Part shown: positions 53,101 through 59,574 of the stretch, one piece after another
Layout of the letters: every line of letters starts with the position of its first letter
Numbering within the stretch: the stretch's first letter is position 1
Source: Bacteroidales bacterium H5
GTDB taxonomy: Bacteria > Bacteroidota > Bacteroidia > Bacteroidales > Muribaculaceae
Direction: 5' to 3'
NCBI GenBank assembly: GCA_001701225.1
Contig: DAAQ01000028.1
Coordinates: 1-64,000, forward strand
DNA length: 64,000 nt
Translations under genes and position numbers: made by a program
Notes under the pieces: model-generated
The model's database searches: none
What the model saw: the letters and a program-made list of their open reading frames with translations, nothing else
Told to the model about the DNA's origin: nothing

Positions 53101-53746
53101 CGACATAGGCTTCGGCGGTCTCGACCACGTGCTCGCATCCGACAAGAATGTCAACGTGCTCGTGCTCGACACCGAGGTTTACTCGAACACCGGCGGCCAG
53201 TCGTCCAAGGCTACTCCTCTGGGCGCCATCGCCAAGTTTGCCGCTGCCGGCAAGCGCGTACGCAAGAAAGACCTCGGCCTCATCGCATCGACCTACGGCT
53301 ACGTTTACGTTGCCCAGATCGCAATGGGTGCCGACAATGCACAAACCCTCAAGGCTATCCGCGAGGCTGAGGCATACGACGGTCCTTCGCTGATCATCGC
53401 ATACTCGCCCTGTATCAACCACGGTATCCGCAAGGGCATGGGCCACGCTCAGGAAGAGCAGGCTGCAGCCGTTGAGTGCGGCTACTGGCACCTGTGGCGC
53501 TACAACCCCGCTCTCGAGATGGAAGGCAAGAATCCCTTCTCGCTCGACTCGAAGGCTCCCGATTGGGACAAGTTCGAGGACTTCCTCAAGGGCGAGGTAC
53601 GCTACGCTTCCGTAGCCAAGCAGTATCCCGCAGAGGCAGCCGAGCTGTTTGCCGCCGCCAAGGCCAACGCCCAGTGGCGCTACAACAACTACCTGCGTCT
53701 GTCGCACCAGCAGTGGGGCACAGAGCCCGCTCCCGTAGCCGAGTGA
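50183..53746 (+). CDS. nifJ: Pyruvate:ferredoxin (flavodoxin) oxidoreductase
   Basis: 1187 residues, the full single-chain homodimeric enzyme. It decarboxylates pyruvate to acetyl-CoA and reduces ferredoxin or flavodoxin in anaerobes. N-terminal TPP-pyrimidine domain (YPITPSSTMAEYVDEW), a CoA-binding gamma domain, two [4Fe-4S] motifs (CIQCNKCAYVCP near 690; CLGCTNCVAVCP near 747), ACSGCGETPYVKL as ligands of the proximal cluster, and the TPP-diphosphate site GDGAAYDIGFGG with SNTGGQSSKATP. The gene uses more GTA, GCT and GTT codons than neighbours do, consistent with high expression. A strong terminator follows. Confidence 0.97.
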   Translation: MSKEKKFLTCDGNQAAAHVSYMFSEVAAIYPITPSSTMAEYVDEWAAAGRKNIFGETVLVQEMQSEGGAAGAVHGSLQAGALTTTYTASQGLLLMIPNMYKIAGELLPCVFHVSARTLASHALSIFGDHQDVMSCRQTGFAMLAEGSVQEVMDLAGVAHLATIRSRVPFINFFDGFRTSHEIQKIEAMDQDDLAPLIDQQALADFRQRALNPAKPVARGMAENGDVFFQHRESCNEYYDRVPEIVEEYMKEITRITGREYKLFNYYGAEDAERVIIAMGSVTQAAQEAIDYLVKKGEKVGLVSVHLYRPFSAKHFLAAVPKTAKRIAVLDRTKEPGANGEPLYLDVRDCFYGQADAPVIVGGRYGLASKDTTPAQILAVFENLALPEPKDHFTVGIVDDVTFTSLPQKEEIALGDESTFEAKFYGLGADGTVGANKNSVKIIGDNTNKYCQAYFAYDSKKSGGFTCSHLRFGDAPIRSTYLVTTPNFVACHVQAYLHMYDVTRGLRDGGTFLLNTIWEGEELAKNLPNSVKKYFADHNIRVFYINATKIAQEIGLGNRTNTILQSAFFRITEVIPVDLAVEQMKKFIVKSYGKKGQDVVDKNYAAVDRGGEYKELPVDKAWSALEAEPKAANNDPAFVNDVVRPINAQDGDLLKVSAFKGREDGTWEQGTAAYEKRGVAAFVPEWLEENCIQCNKCAYVCPHAAIRPFVLDAKEMEAAPFGEDKTIPAIGKTFTGMRFIQSVDVLDCLGCTNCVAVCPGKKGVKALVMKPLETQLDVQKEWDYCVASVASKQDLVDIKANVKNSQFATPLFEFSGACSGCGETPYVKLISQLFGDHEIVANATGCSSIYSGSVPSTPYTKNAKGEGVAWANSLFEDFAEFGLGMSLAHEKLQARVADYMQKALECPTCSDAIKALATKWLENRNDVAVTKEVAAEIVPLCEACGCDVCKGLLTVKEHIAKRSQWIIAGDGAAYDIGFGGLDHVLASDKNVNVLVLDTEVYSNTGGQSSKATPLGAIAKFAAAGKRVRKKDLGLIASTYGYVYVAQIAMGADNAQTLKAIREAEAYDGPSLIIAYSPCINHGIRKGMGHAQEEQAAAVECGYWHLWRYNPALEMEGKNPFSLDSKAPDWDKFEDFLKGEVRYASVAKQYPAEAAELFAAAKANAQWRYNNYLRLSHQQWGTEPAPVAE

Positions 53747-53774
53747 TAGATTACTCCATCACCTCATAAAACCG

Positions 53775-53808
53775 GCCCCCGGCCTCTGCAACAGAGACCG
53801 GGGGCTTT
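53775..53808 (+). terminator. Terminator after nifJ
   Basis: 14-bp stem with one A-C mismatch (left arm GCCCCCGGCCTCTG), loop CAA, then TTTG. Confidence 0.9.
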
Positions 53809-53855
53809 GTCATGTCATCTCCCCTCATGCGGTGTTGGGGATGCAAAACTTATCT

Positions 53856-54060
53856 GATTAATGGACCTCTTCGAGGCCCGGCTTTATGCCGATATACAAA
53901 CCCCACACCATCGCCATGTGCGGAATGCCCTTACGGGCTATCCCGTCACACGGCTCGATGTGGGGCTTTCCACATATCGCCGCGCTGCGGCTGGTGAGAT
54001 TGACCTTATTTTACAGCCTCTGCACGCAGTATGGATCCCCGCACGGGTGGCGGGGCACCG
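53856..54060 (+). repeat. Multi-hairpin repeat, copy C
   Basis: Aligns with copy B (109-253) through 53998: same GGACCTC-TTC-GAGGCCC hairpin, CGGGCTATCCCG, CACACGGCTCGATGTGGG, and GCCGC-GCT-GCGGC with altered loop but intact stem. Its tail carries another hairpin (CCCCGC/GCGGGG near 54036-54054). An 11-base word GGTGTTGGGGA at 53830-53840 recurs inverted at the end of copy B. It fills the space between nifJ and the convergent purU stop; no gene lies in 53747-54060. Confidence 0.75.
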
Positions 54061-54933
54061 TCAGATAAAGACGATGGTTTTGTTGTTGTAGGTCAGGAGC
54101 TTGCGCTGGATATGCTTCTCGACTGCGCGCGAGAGGACTATCTTCTCCAGGTCGCGCCCTTTCTTGACCAGATCCTCCACCGTGTCGCGGTGGGTGATGC
54201 GGGTGATGTCCTGCTCGATTATGGGCCCCGCGTCAAGCTCGGTGGTGACGTAGTGCGATGTGGCGCCTATCAGCTTGACACCCCTCTCGAACGCCTGATG
54301 GTATGGCCTGGCGCCAATGAAAGCCGGGAGGAACGAGTGATGGATGTTGATGATGCGTCCCGGATAGCGCGAGATAAAATCCTCGCTCAGCACCTGCATG
54401 TATCGGGCGAGTACGATGAAATCTATGCCATAGCGGTCGAGCAGCTCGAATTCGCGCTGTTCCATCTCGGCCTTGTTGTCGCGGGTGACGGGTATGACCT
54501 CGAATGGGATGTCAAACTGTTTCCCCACCACGGCCAGGTCGGGGTGGTTGGAGACGATGAGTGGTATCTCGACATCCCACTCGCCCGCCGTATAGCGTGC
54601 CAGCAGGTCGTAGAGGCAGTGGCTCATCTTGCTCACGAATATGGCCATGTGCTGGCGGTGCGACGTGAAGCTGAGACGATAGGTGATGTCATATCTCGCC
54701 GCATAGAGGGTGGCGAAATACTCCTTGATCTTGTCGTGTGGTATGAGGAACCCGTCGAGGTCCCACTCGATGCGCATGAACAGTATGGAGTTCACGCGGT
54801 CGACATACTGGTCGAGATAGAGGATGTTGCCCCCGTTGGAGTTGATGAACTCCGTCAGGACGGCTATGATGCCGGGGCGGTCGGGACAATGCATGCGCAG
54901 CACCGCCGTATCGCGCCTCGGGGTCAGTTCCAT
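54061..54933 (-). CDS. purU: Formyltetrahydrofolate deformylase
   Basis: 290 residues from ATG 54933. PurU hydrolyses 10-formyl-tetrahydrofolate to formate and tetrahydrofolate, balancing one-carbon pools. N-terminal ACT domain (LRMHCPDRPGIIAVLTEF), then the formyltransferase fold with NIHHSFLPAF and HYVTTELDAGPIIEQD, which hold the catalytic His and Asp. The start overlaps the end of the SH3-like gene by 10 bp. The longer upstream frame is the antisense-free shadow of that gene and is not used. Confidence 0.94.
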   Translation of the reverse strand: MELTPRRDTAVLRMHCPDRPGIIAVLTEFINSNGGNILYLDQYVDRVNSILFMRIEWDLDGFLIPHDKIKEYFATLYAARYDITYRLSFTSHRQHMAIFVSKMSHCLYDLLARYTAGEWDVEIPLIVSNHPDLAVVGKQFDIPFEVIPVTRDNKAEMEQREFELLDRYGIDFIVLARYMQVLSEDFISRYPGRIINIHHSFLPAFIGARPYHQAFERGVKLIGATSHYVTTELDAGPIIEQDITRITHRDTVEDLVKKGRDLEKIVLSRAVEKHIQRKLLTYNNKTIVFI

Positions 54934-55451
54934 GGCAGCACTGTTGTGTCGTAGATCCATACATGCATCTTGCCCCCGGTGGCCGAGATAGAGCCGATGA
55001 CATCCTCGGGCCAGCGCGGGTCTGTGACGATGACCACGCCCGGCTCGACAAGAGTGCCTGTGTATGAGCCTGTGCCGTTGCGGTAGTCTATCTTGTATGT
55101 CCCCTGGGCGTCGCCTGACGTGACTGCGACAGGATAGCTCTCGTCGCCATAGACAAACTGATATGTGCCGGGCTGCAGGTTGAGGGGTTCCGGGGTGACG
55201 CATGCCGATTTGGGAATCCATGCCCCTTTCCAGCCGGGGATGTCCACGCGCCAGAATCCCTCGGCGTCGCCGGTAGTGGCGAATGCCATGCCGGGCAGTA
55301 TCTCGATGAGGTCTTCCCACTGGTTGGGCATGGGATTGTCTGCCGAGGGCTCCTGATAGATGTTGGTCTTGGTTCCTACCACGATATATTCGGCTGCCGA
55401 GGCCGAGATTATGCCCGCGAGGGCTACGATGACGGCGAGGATTCTTTTCAT
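54924..55451 (-). CDS. Secreted SH3-like domain protein
   Basis: 175 residues with a cleaved signal peptide (GIISASA). Residues 22-85 resemble a bacterial SH3 domain (TNIYQEPSADNP, FWRVDIPGWKGAWIP), a fold that often binds peptidoglycan peptides or glycans. The C-terminal half (PGTYQFVYGDESYPVAV) is an unrecognised beta-rich region. It overlaps the GH2 gene by 4 bp upstream and purU by 10 bp downstream, so all three are co-transcribed. Confidence 0.7.
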   Translation of the reverse strand: MKRILAVIVALAGIISASAAEYIVVGTKTNIYQEPSADNPMPNQWEDLIEILPGMAFATTGDAEGFWRVDIPGWKGAWIPKSACVTPEPLNLQPGTYQFVYGDESYPVAVTSGDAQGTYKIDYRNGTGSYTGTLVEPGVVIVTDPRWPEDVIGSISATGGKMHVWIYDTTVLPWN

Positions 55452-57847
55452 AGGATGGTTATTTCTGGGATTTCGGATGTGGGTGAGGAGATTATGAATT
55501 GTGCGTGGCCGTTGAAGGCCGGGAATGTGAACGAACCGGGTCTTGTCCCGGGTGCCGGACGCTCGGGGGCCTGGATGGCAGGGTTGCCGTTTCCGGCTCC
55601 GAGCAGCGTCACATCGGCCGGGAGAGAGATGCGCAGACCGGGGGATGCCGTCGGGGCAAAGCGTCCCTTGGCGTCGAGCAGAGTGACGTTGACGATGCTG
55701 ATGCCGTCCTGGCGGTGTGCCACCTCGGCCTTGACTTTCGCGGCAGGGCCGGAGGTCTCGACGGTCTCGGTGAGAATGCGCTTGCCGCCGCGATAGCCGC
55801 GTGCGGTCATCTTGCCGGGGGCGTAGGTGGCATCGAACGAGGCATAGCCCCCTCTGTCGACCTTCTGCCGCCCGAGGTTGCGCCCGTTGACCGTCAGCTC
55901 GACCTCGTCAAGATTGGTGTAGACCCATACGGGGACAGTCTCTCCCTCGTGCCCCTCGAGATTCCAGTGGGGGAGTATGTGCAGCACGGGCTCATCTGTC
56001 CATTGGGCCTTGAGATAGTATGCCTCGTCCTTGGGGAAGCCGCAGTAGTCGAGCAGCCCGAACTGGCTCCCGGTGGCGGGATAGACCATGGGATTGGGCT
56101 CGCCGCGATAGTCGAATCCGGTCCAGTAGCAGAGCCCCATCAGCCAGGGGCGGTCGCGGTAGAATTTCCAGCCTCGGGCGATGCGGTTGAGGGTCGAGTC
56201 GCGCTCGACATCGGGTGTGCGGTTCATCGAGGCTATGTGCCCGGCGGCGGTGTCGTCAAAGTAGACCCCGCGTGTACCGCATCCCGTGGTCTCCTCCGAG
56301 CCGAACGCGATGCGTCCGGGGTATTGCGTGCGGTGACGCTCGACGGGATTCTGCATTATGTAGTTGTATCCGGCCACGTCGGGAGTCTCGACGGGACGCG
56401 GCCCCCCGGAGGTGGCCACTGTCATCAGCCTTGTGGGGTCGAGGCGGTGGGTGATGTCGCGCAGGTCGGCTACAATCGCGGCTCCGCGCTGATCCCACTC
56501 CACGCCCCACTCCTCGTTGCCGACGCTCCAGAGTATTATCGAGGGGTGGTTGAAGTCGCGGTCAATCATCTTCTCGAGCTGCCCGGTGTGATAGCCGTTT
56601 ATGCCGAGCAGGCGGTTCTCCTCGACCACGATGAGGCCGAGCGAGTCACAAGCCGCCAGCATCTCGGGAGTGGCGGGGTTGTGTGAGGTGCGTATGGTGT
56701 TGACTCCGTATTTCATCAGCTCCTTGAGGCGGTAGACATTCACGGCGTCGGGTATTCCGGCTCCTACCCCCGGATGGTCCTGATGCTGGTTCACGCCATA
56801 TATCTTGAACGGTTTTCCGTTGATGGCAAGCCCGGTGTCGGGGGCCATGGTGACGGTGCGGAACCCCGTACGGATGGTCTCGGAGTCGGCGGGAGTTCCC
56901 TTGAGCGACACGCGCACATCGTAGAGCGCGGGATTCCCCGGCTCCCAGAGCGCGACGCTGTCGGGGCGTAGCACCACGCGCCAGGCATATTCCTGACGCG
57001 GTGCCAGCTCGGAGGGTATCGAGATGGCCGACGAGCTCACTCCGCCACCTGCGGGGCGTCCTTCGGTGTCGAGCAGGTCTACGGCCACGGTTATGCCCTG
57101 GTCGCGCAGCGAGTGCGAGTGGTTGGCCACACGGCCTGTCACCTCGATGGCCGCTCCGCGCCCCGACGCGACGTCAGAGGGGTGGTAAGTCACCCTCACC
57201 GACCCGGGCACGATGTGGATGAGGGGCGCTGTCTCAAGCCATGTGTGGCGATAGATGCCGCCCCCCTCATAGAACCATCCTTCCTCGAGGGTGGCGTCCG
57301 AGCGCACGGTCAAGACATTCTCCTCACCCTCGCCATATTTCAGATAGGGGGTGATGTCATAGCGTGTCTGGGCATATCCCGACGGCTCGCCCCCGAGATA
57401 GAATCCGTTGACCCACACGCGCTGGTCGCGGAATACACCGTCGAGCACCAGCCAGTGCTTGCGCCCCTCTCCCGACGGCCCGGCGGTGAACCGGCGCCTA
57501 TACCATCCCACCGATGTGGAGGGATACCTGTAGCCTACCTGCTTGTAGCCGTGGCTGTGGCTGGCGAGGCTGTCGTACGGAAGGTCTACGACAAAATCGT
57601 GGGGCAGGTCGACCCGCACCCATGCCGAGTCGCTGAATGCCGGGGCGTATGGCCCTGCGTTGTGGATTGAGTTGGCCTTGGTGAGGTAGTTGAAATATTC
57701 GGTGCCGCAGCCGAAATCCTTAGCCGGGTCGGTGTGGCCGGGCGAGAAACGCCAGTCAGGGTCGAGCGAAAGACGCTCGCGGCCCTCCGCACCCTGGGCG
57801 CAGAGAGCCGCGACGGCGATGACGAACGGTGCGAGCCTATGCTTCAT
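55448..57847 (-). CDS. GH2 beta-galactosidase-like glycosidase
   Basis: 799 residues with a signal peptide (AVAALCAQGAEG). Domain order: sugar-binding jelly roll (DLPHDFVVDLPYD), Ig-like domain, TIM barrel with GVNQHQDHPGVG, and the acid/base Glu in WSVGNEEWG near residue 445. A nucleophile candidate lies in FGSEETTG near 517. After the barrel a DUF4982-like domain (LHILPHWNLEGHEGETVPVWVYTN) precedes a C-terminal Ig-like domain. Periplasmic exo-beta-galactosidases of Bacteroidetes have this layout. The Lrp regulator gene overlaps its start by 11 bp, pointing to shared control. Confidence 0.92.
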   Translation of the reverse strand: MKHRLAPFVIAVAALCAQGAEGRERLSLDPDWRFSPGHTDPAKDFGCGTEYFNYLTKANSIHNAGPYAPAFSDSAWVRVDLPHDFVVDLPYDSLASHSHGYKQVGYRYPSTSVGWYRRRFTAGPSGEGRKHWLVLDGVFRDQRVWVNGFYLGGEPSGYAQTRYDITPYLKYGEGEENVLTVRSDATLEEGWFYEGGGIYRHTWLETAPLIHIVPGSVRVTYHPSDVASGRGAAIEVTGRVANHSHSLRDQGITVAVDLLDTEGRPAGGGVSSSAISIPSELAPRQEYAWRVVLRPDSVALWEPGNPALYDVRVSLKGTPADSETIRTGFRTVTMAPDTGLAINGKPFKIYGVNQHQDHPGVGAGIPDAVNVYRLKELMKYGVNTIRTSHNPATPEMLAACDSLGLIVVEENRLLGINGYHTGQLEKMIDRDFNHPSIILWSVGNEEWGVEWDQRGAAIVADLRDITHRLDPTRLMTVATSGGPRPVETPDVAGYNYIMQNPVERHRTQYPGRIAFGSEETTGCGTRGVYFDDTAAGHIASMNRTPDVERDSTLNRIARGWKFYRDRPWLMGLCYWTGFDYRGEPNPMVYPATGSQFGLLDYCGFPKDEAYYLKAQWTDEPVLHILPHWNLEGHEGETVPVWVYTNLDEVELTVNGRNLGRQKVDRGGYASFDATYAPGKMTARGYRGGKRILTETVETSGPAAKVKAEVAHRQDGISIVNVTLLDAKGRFAPTASPGLRISLPADVTLLGAGNGNPAIQAPERPAPGTRPGSFTFPAFNGHAQFIISSPTSEIPEITIL

Positions 57848-58304
57848 CGTATGTGACGGGGAGTACCCGCGATATGGAGTGGTCGAGCGAGATGAGTGTC
57901 TCGGTCCCCACCACGCCGGGTATTATCTGAAGTTTGTTGTTGAGCAGCTCCATCAGGTGCTCGTTGTCGCGCGCGAAGAGCTTGATGAGCATGGTGTAGG
58001 GGCCTGTGGTGAAATGGCACTCCACAACCTCGGGAATCTTCTCGAGCTCGGGCACCACCTCGCGGTACATCGCGCCGCGTTCGAGGTTGACACCGATATA
58101 GGTGCATGTGCGGTATCCCAGAATCTTGGGGTCGACGTTATATCCCGAGCCGGTGATGACGTTGAGGTCGACCATGCGCTGTATGCGCTGATGGATGGCC
58201 GCACGTGACACGCCGCACTCCTGAGCCACATCTTTGGAAGCGATGCGCGCGTTACGCATCACAATTTCGAGGATTTTCCTGTCGAGATTGTCTATTTTTT
58301 CCAT
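57837..58304 (-). CDS. Lrp/AsnC family transcriptional regulator
   Basis: 155 residues from ATG 58304. N-terminal winged helix-turn-helix (NLDRKILEIVMRNARIASKD, CGVSRAAIHQRIQRM) and C-terminal RAM/ACT-like effector domain (HFTTGPYTMLIKLFARDN). Such proteins sense amino acids and act as octamers or higher. The next gene (GH2) overlaps by 11 bp. It is divergent from KDPG aldolase. The longer upstream frame encodes a hydrophobic stretch over the promoter and is rejected. Confidence 0.94.
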   Translation of the reverse strand: MEKIDNLDRKILEIVMRNARIASKDVAQECGVSRAAIHQRIQRMVDLNVITGSGYNVDPKILGYRTCTYIGVNLERGAMYREVVPELEKIPEVVECHFTTGPYTMLIKLFARDNEHLMELLNNKLQIIPGVVGTETLISLDHSISRVLPVTYDEA

Positions 58305-58345
58305 ATAGGGATTAGGTGATTCTTTTGATTGGGTGAAATTTTTGG

Positions 58346-58373
58346 CAAATATACTCAAAAAAAGCCAAATATA
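58346..58373 (-). promoter_or_regulatory. Lrp gene promoter region with duplicated TATATTTG
   Basis: TATATTTG occurs twice on the minus strand (58353-58346 and 58373-58366), 20 bp apart, two helical turns. The proximal copy is the likely -7 box; the distal copy may be a second start or part of an autoregulatory site. Confidence 0.55.
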
Positions 58374-58490
58374 AATCAATTTGCCATGAAAAACGCACTT
58401 TTGAGCAAAAAGATATTCCTTTTAGCGGAGTACAAGCGGAATTATGGATGAAAAACCGTGGCGTGCCGCAACTTTTTTGGGCGAACGGGT

Positions 58491-58520
58491 TTTGCAGGTC
58501 GCGGGAAATGTGTAACTTTG
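58491..58520 (+). promoter_or_regulatory. KDPG aldolase promoter
   Basis: TTTG at 58491-58494, 18-bp spacer, TAACTTTG at 58513-58520. Leader about 32 nt. Confidence 0.7.
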
Positions 58521-58556
58521 CCAAAAGAATCAATATTGACCTTAAAAAATAATACA

Positions 58557-59225
58557 ATGGCTAAATTTGACAAGATCGCCGTCCTCGCCAAGATGGGCGA
58601 GACAGGCGTAGTCCCCGTATTCTATCACAAAGACCCCGAGGTGGCCAAGCAGGTTGTCAAGGCTTGCTATGACGGCGGCATCCGTGCCTTCGAGTTCACC
58701 AACCGCGGCGATTTCGCACACGAGGTGTTCGCCGAGGTGGTCAAGTTCGCCGCCAAGGAGTGCCCCGATATGGCCATGGGCGTAGGCTCAGTGGTCGATC
58801 CCGCCACCGCCGCCCTCTACATCCAGCTGGGCGCCTGCTTCGTCGTAGGCCCGCTGTTCAACCCCGAGGTATCCAAGGTGTGCAACCGCCGCCTTGTCCC
58901 CTATACTCCCGGCACAGGCACCGTCAGCGAGGTCGGCGCCGCTCAGGAGACCGGCTGTGACCTGGTCAAGTGCTTCCCCGGCGATGTCCTCGGCCCCAAA
59001 TTCATCAAGGGCCTCATGGCTCCCATGCCCTGGACCAAGATTATGGTCACCGGCGGCGTAGAGCCCACCAAGGAGAACATCGAGGGCTGGATCAAGGCCG
59101 GTGTCTTCTGCGTAGGCATGGGCTCGAAGCTCTTCCCCAAGGACAAGGTGGTTGCCCAGGACTGGCAGTATGTCACCGACAAGTGCCGCGAGGCCCTCGG
59201 TTATGTCGCCGACGCACGCAAGTGA
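58557..59225 (+). CDS. eda: KDPG/KHG aldolase
   Basis: 222 residues from ATG 58557. A class I aldolase splitting 2-keto-3-deoxy-6-phosphogluconate into pyruvate and glyceraldehyde-3-phosphate in hexuronate or Entner-Doudoroff degradation. Catalytic Glu46 (FEFTNRG) and Schiff-base Lys138 (DLVKCFPGD) are present; GVGSVVDP binds phosphate. No KDG kinase or uronate isomerase gene adjoins it. It stands alone between promoter and terminator; the divergent Lrp regulator is a candidate controller. The frame upstream of 58557 overlaps the promoter. Confidence 0.93.
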   Translation: MAKFDKIAVLAKMGETGVVPVFYHKDPEVAKQVVKACYDGGIRAFEFTNRGDFAHEVFAEVVKFAAKECPDMAMGVGSVVDPATAALYIQLGACFVVGPLFNPEVSKVCNRRLVPYTPGTGTVSEVGAAQETGCDLVKCFPGDVLGPKFIKGLMAPMPWTKIMVTGGVEPTKENIEGWIKAGVFCVGMGSKLFPKDKVVAQDWQYVTDKCREALGYVADARK

Positions 59226-59244
59226 GCCGGAACCATCCCGAAAT

Positions 59245-59316
59245 AAAAAAACGGACCGTCGTCTCGACGATCCGTTTTTTTTCTTAACCTTAAATCTAAT
59301 ACCATGAAAACACAGT
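59245..59316 (-). ncRNA. Candidate small RNA with promoter and terminator hairpin
   Basis: On the minus strand a TATATTTG box (59325-59318) is followed after ~70 nt by a hairpin and T-run (59286-59245), with GGTATTAGATTTAAGGTTAA between. The hairpin is bidirectional (A-run/T-run on both strands), so it ends both eda and this RNA. The internal sequence feels like a recurrent Bacteroides leader or small-RNA core, but I cannot confirm a family. No plausible coding frame. Confidence 0.45.
59251..59286 (+). terminator. eda terminator (bidirectional)
   Basis: Stem ACGGACCGTCG with one C-A mismatch, loop TCT, then TTTTTTTT with a matching A-run on the other side. Confidence 0.85.
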
Positions 59317-59317
59317 G

Positions 59318-59325
59318 CAAATATA
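59318..59325 (-). promoter_or_regulatory. -7 box of the candidate small RNA
   Basis: TATATTTG on the minus strand followed by C; TTGT at 59346-59343 gives a weak -33 at 17-bp distance. Confidence 0.4.
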
Positions 59326-59408
59326 GTAACTACAATACTAAGACAACCTATAGGGGCAAAAGGTTCAATGAGGGGAGAGGGATTAACCTTCTTTAACTTT
59401 TGGGACAG

Positions 59409-59448
59409 GTCGGACTTGTCTGACCCGTCCGACTTGTCCGACTCGTCC
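59409..59448. repeat. Four and a half 9-bp tandem units
   Basis: Units of consensus GTCCGACTT in exact 9-bp register. The remainder of 59226-59574 holds the small-RNA locus, an A/T-rich stretch and the acyl-CoA ligase promoter. Confidence 0.85.
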
Positions 59449-59547
59449 TTGTTAGCAAAAGTTAATGAAAGTGTGCAATTTGCGAGGAAATGTTAACAAA
59501 TATCAACTTTTATTGCCGCCGATTCGTCAATGCCCGATAATTAGGTG

Positions 59548-59555
59548 TAACTTTG
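59548..59555 (+). promoter_or_regulatory. -7 box of the acyl-CoA ligase/asd operon
   Basis: TAACTTTG followed by C, about 15-nt leader to the ATG at 59575. No clear -33 TTTG. Confidence 0.55.
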
Positions 59556-59574
59556 CAGTCAAATACTTTCAACT

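Noticed and set aside
53812..54091. Short open frames across copy C (one runs into the purU gene on the other strand)
   Set aside because: They match copy B only in pieces and in different frames; best explained as non-coding repeat.
59303..59400. Short plus-strand peptide starting at ATG 59303
   Set aside because: It lies across the minus-strand promoter of the candidate small RNA, has no ribosome-binding or promoter context and no recognisable sequence.
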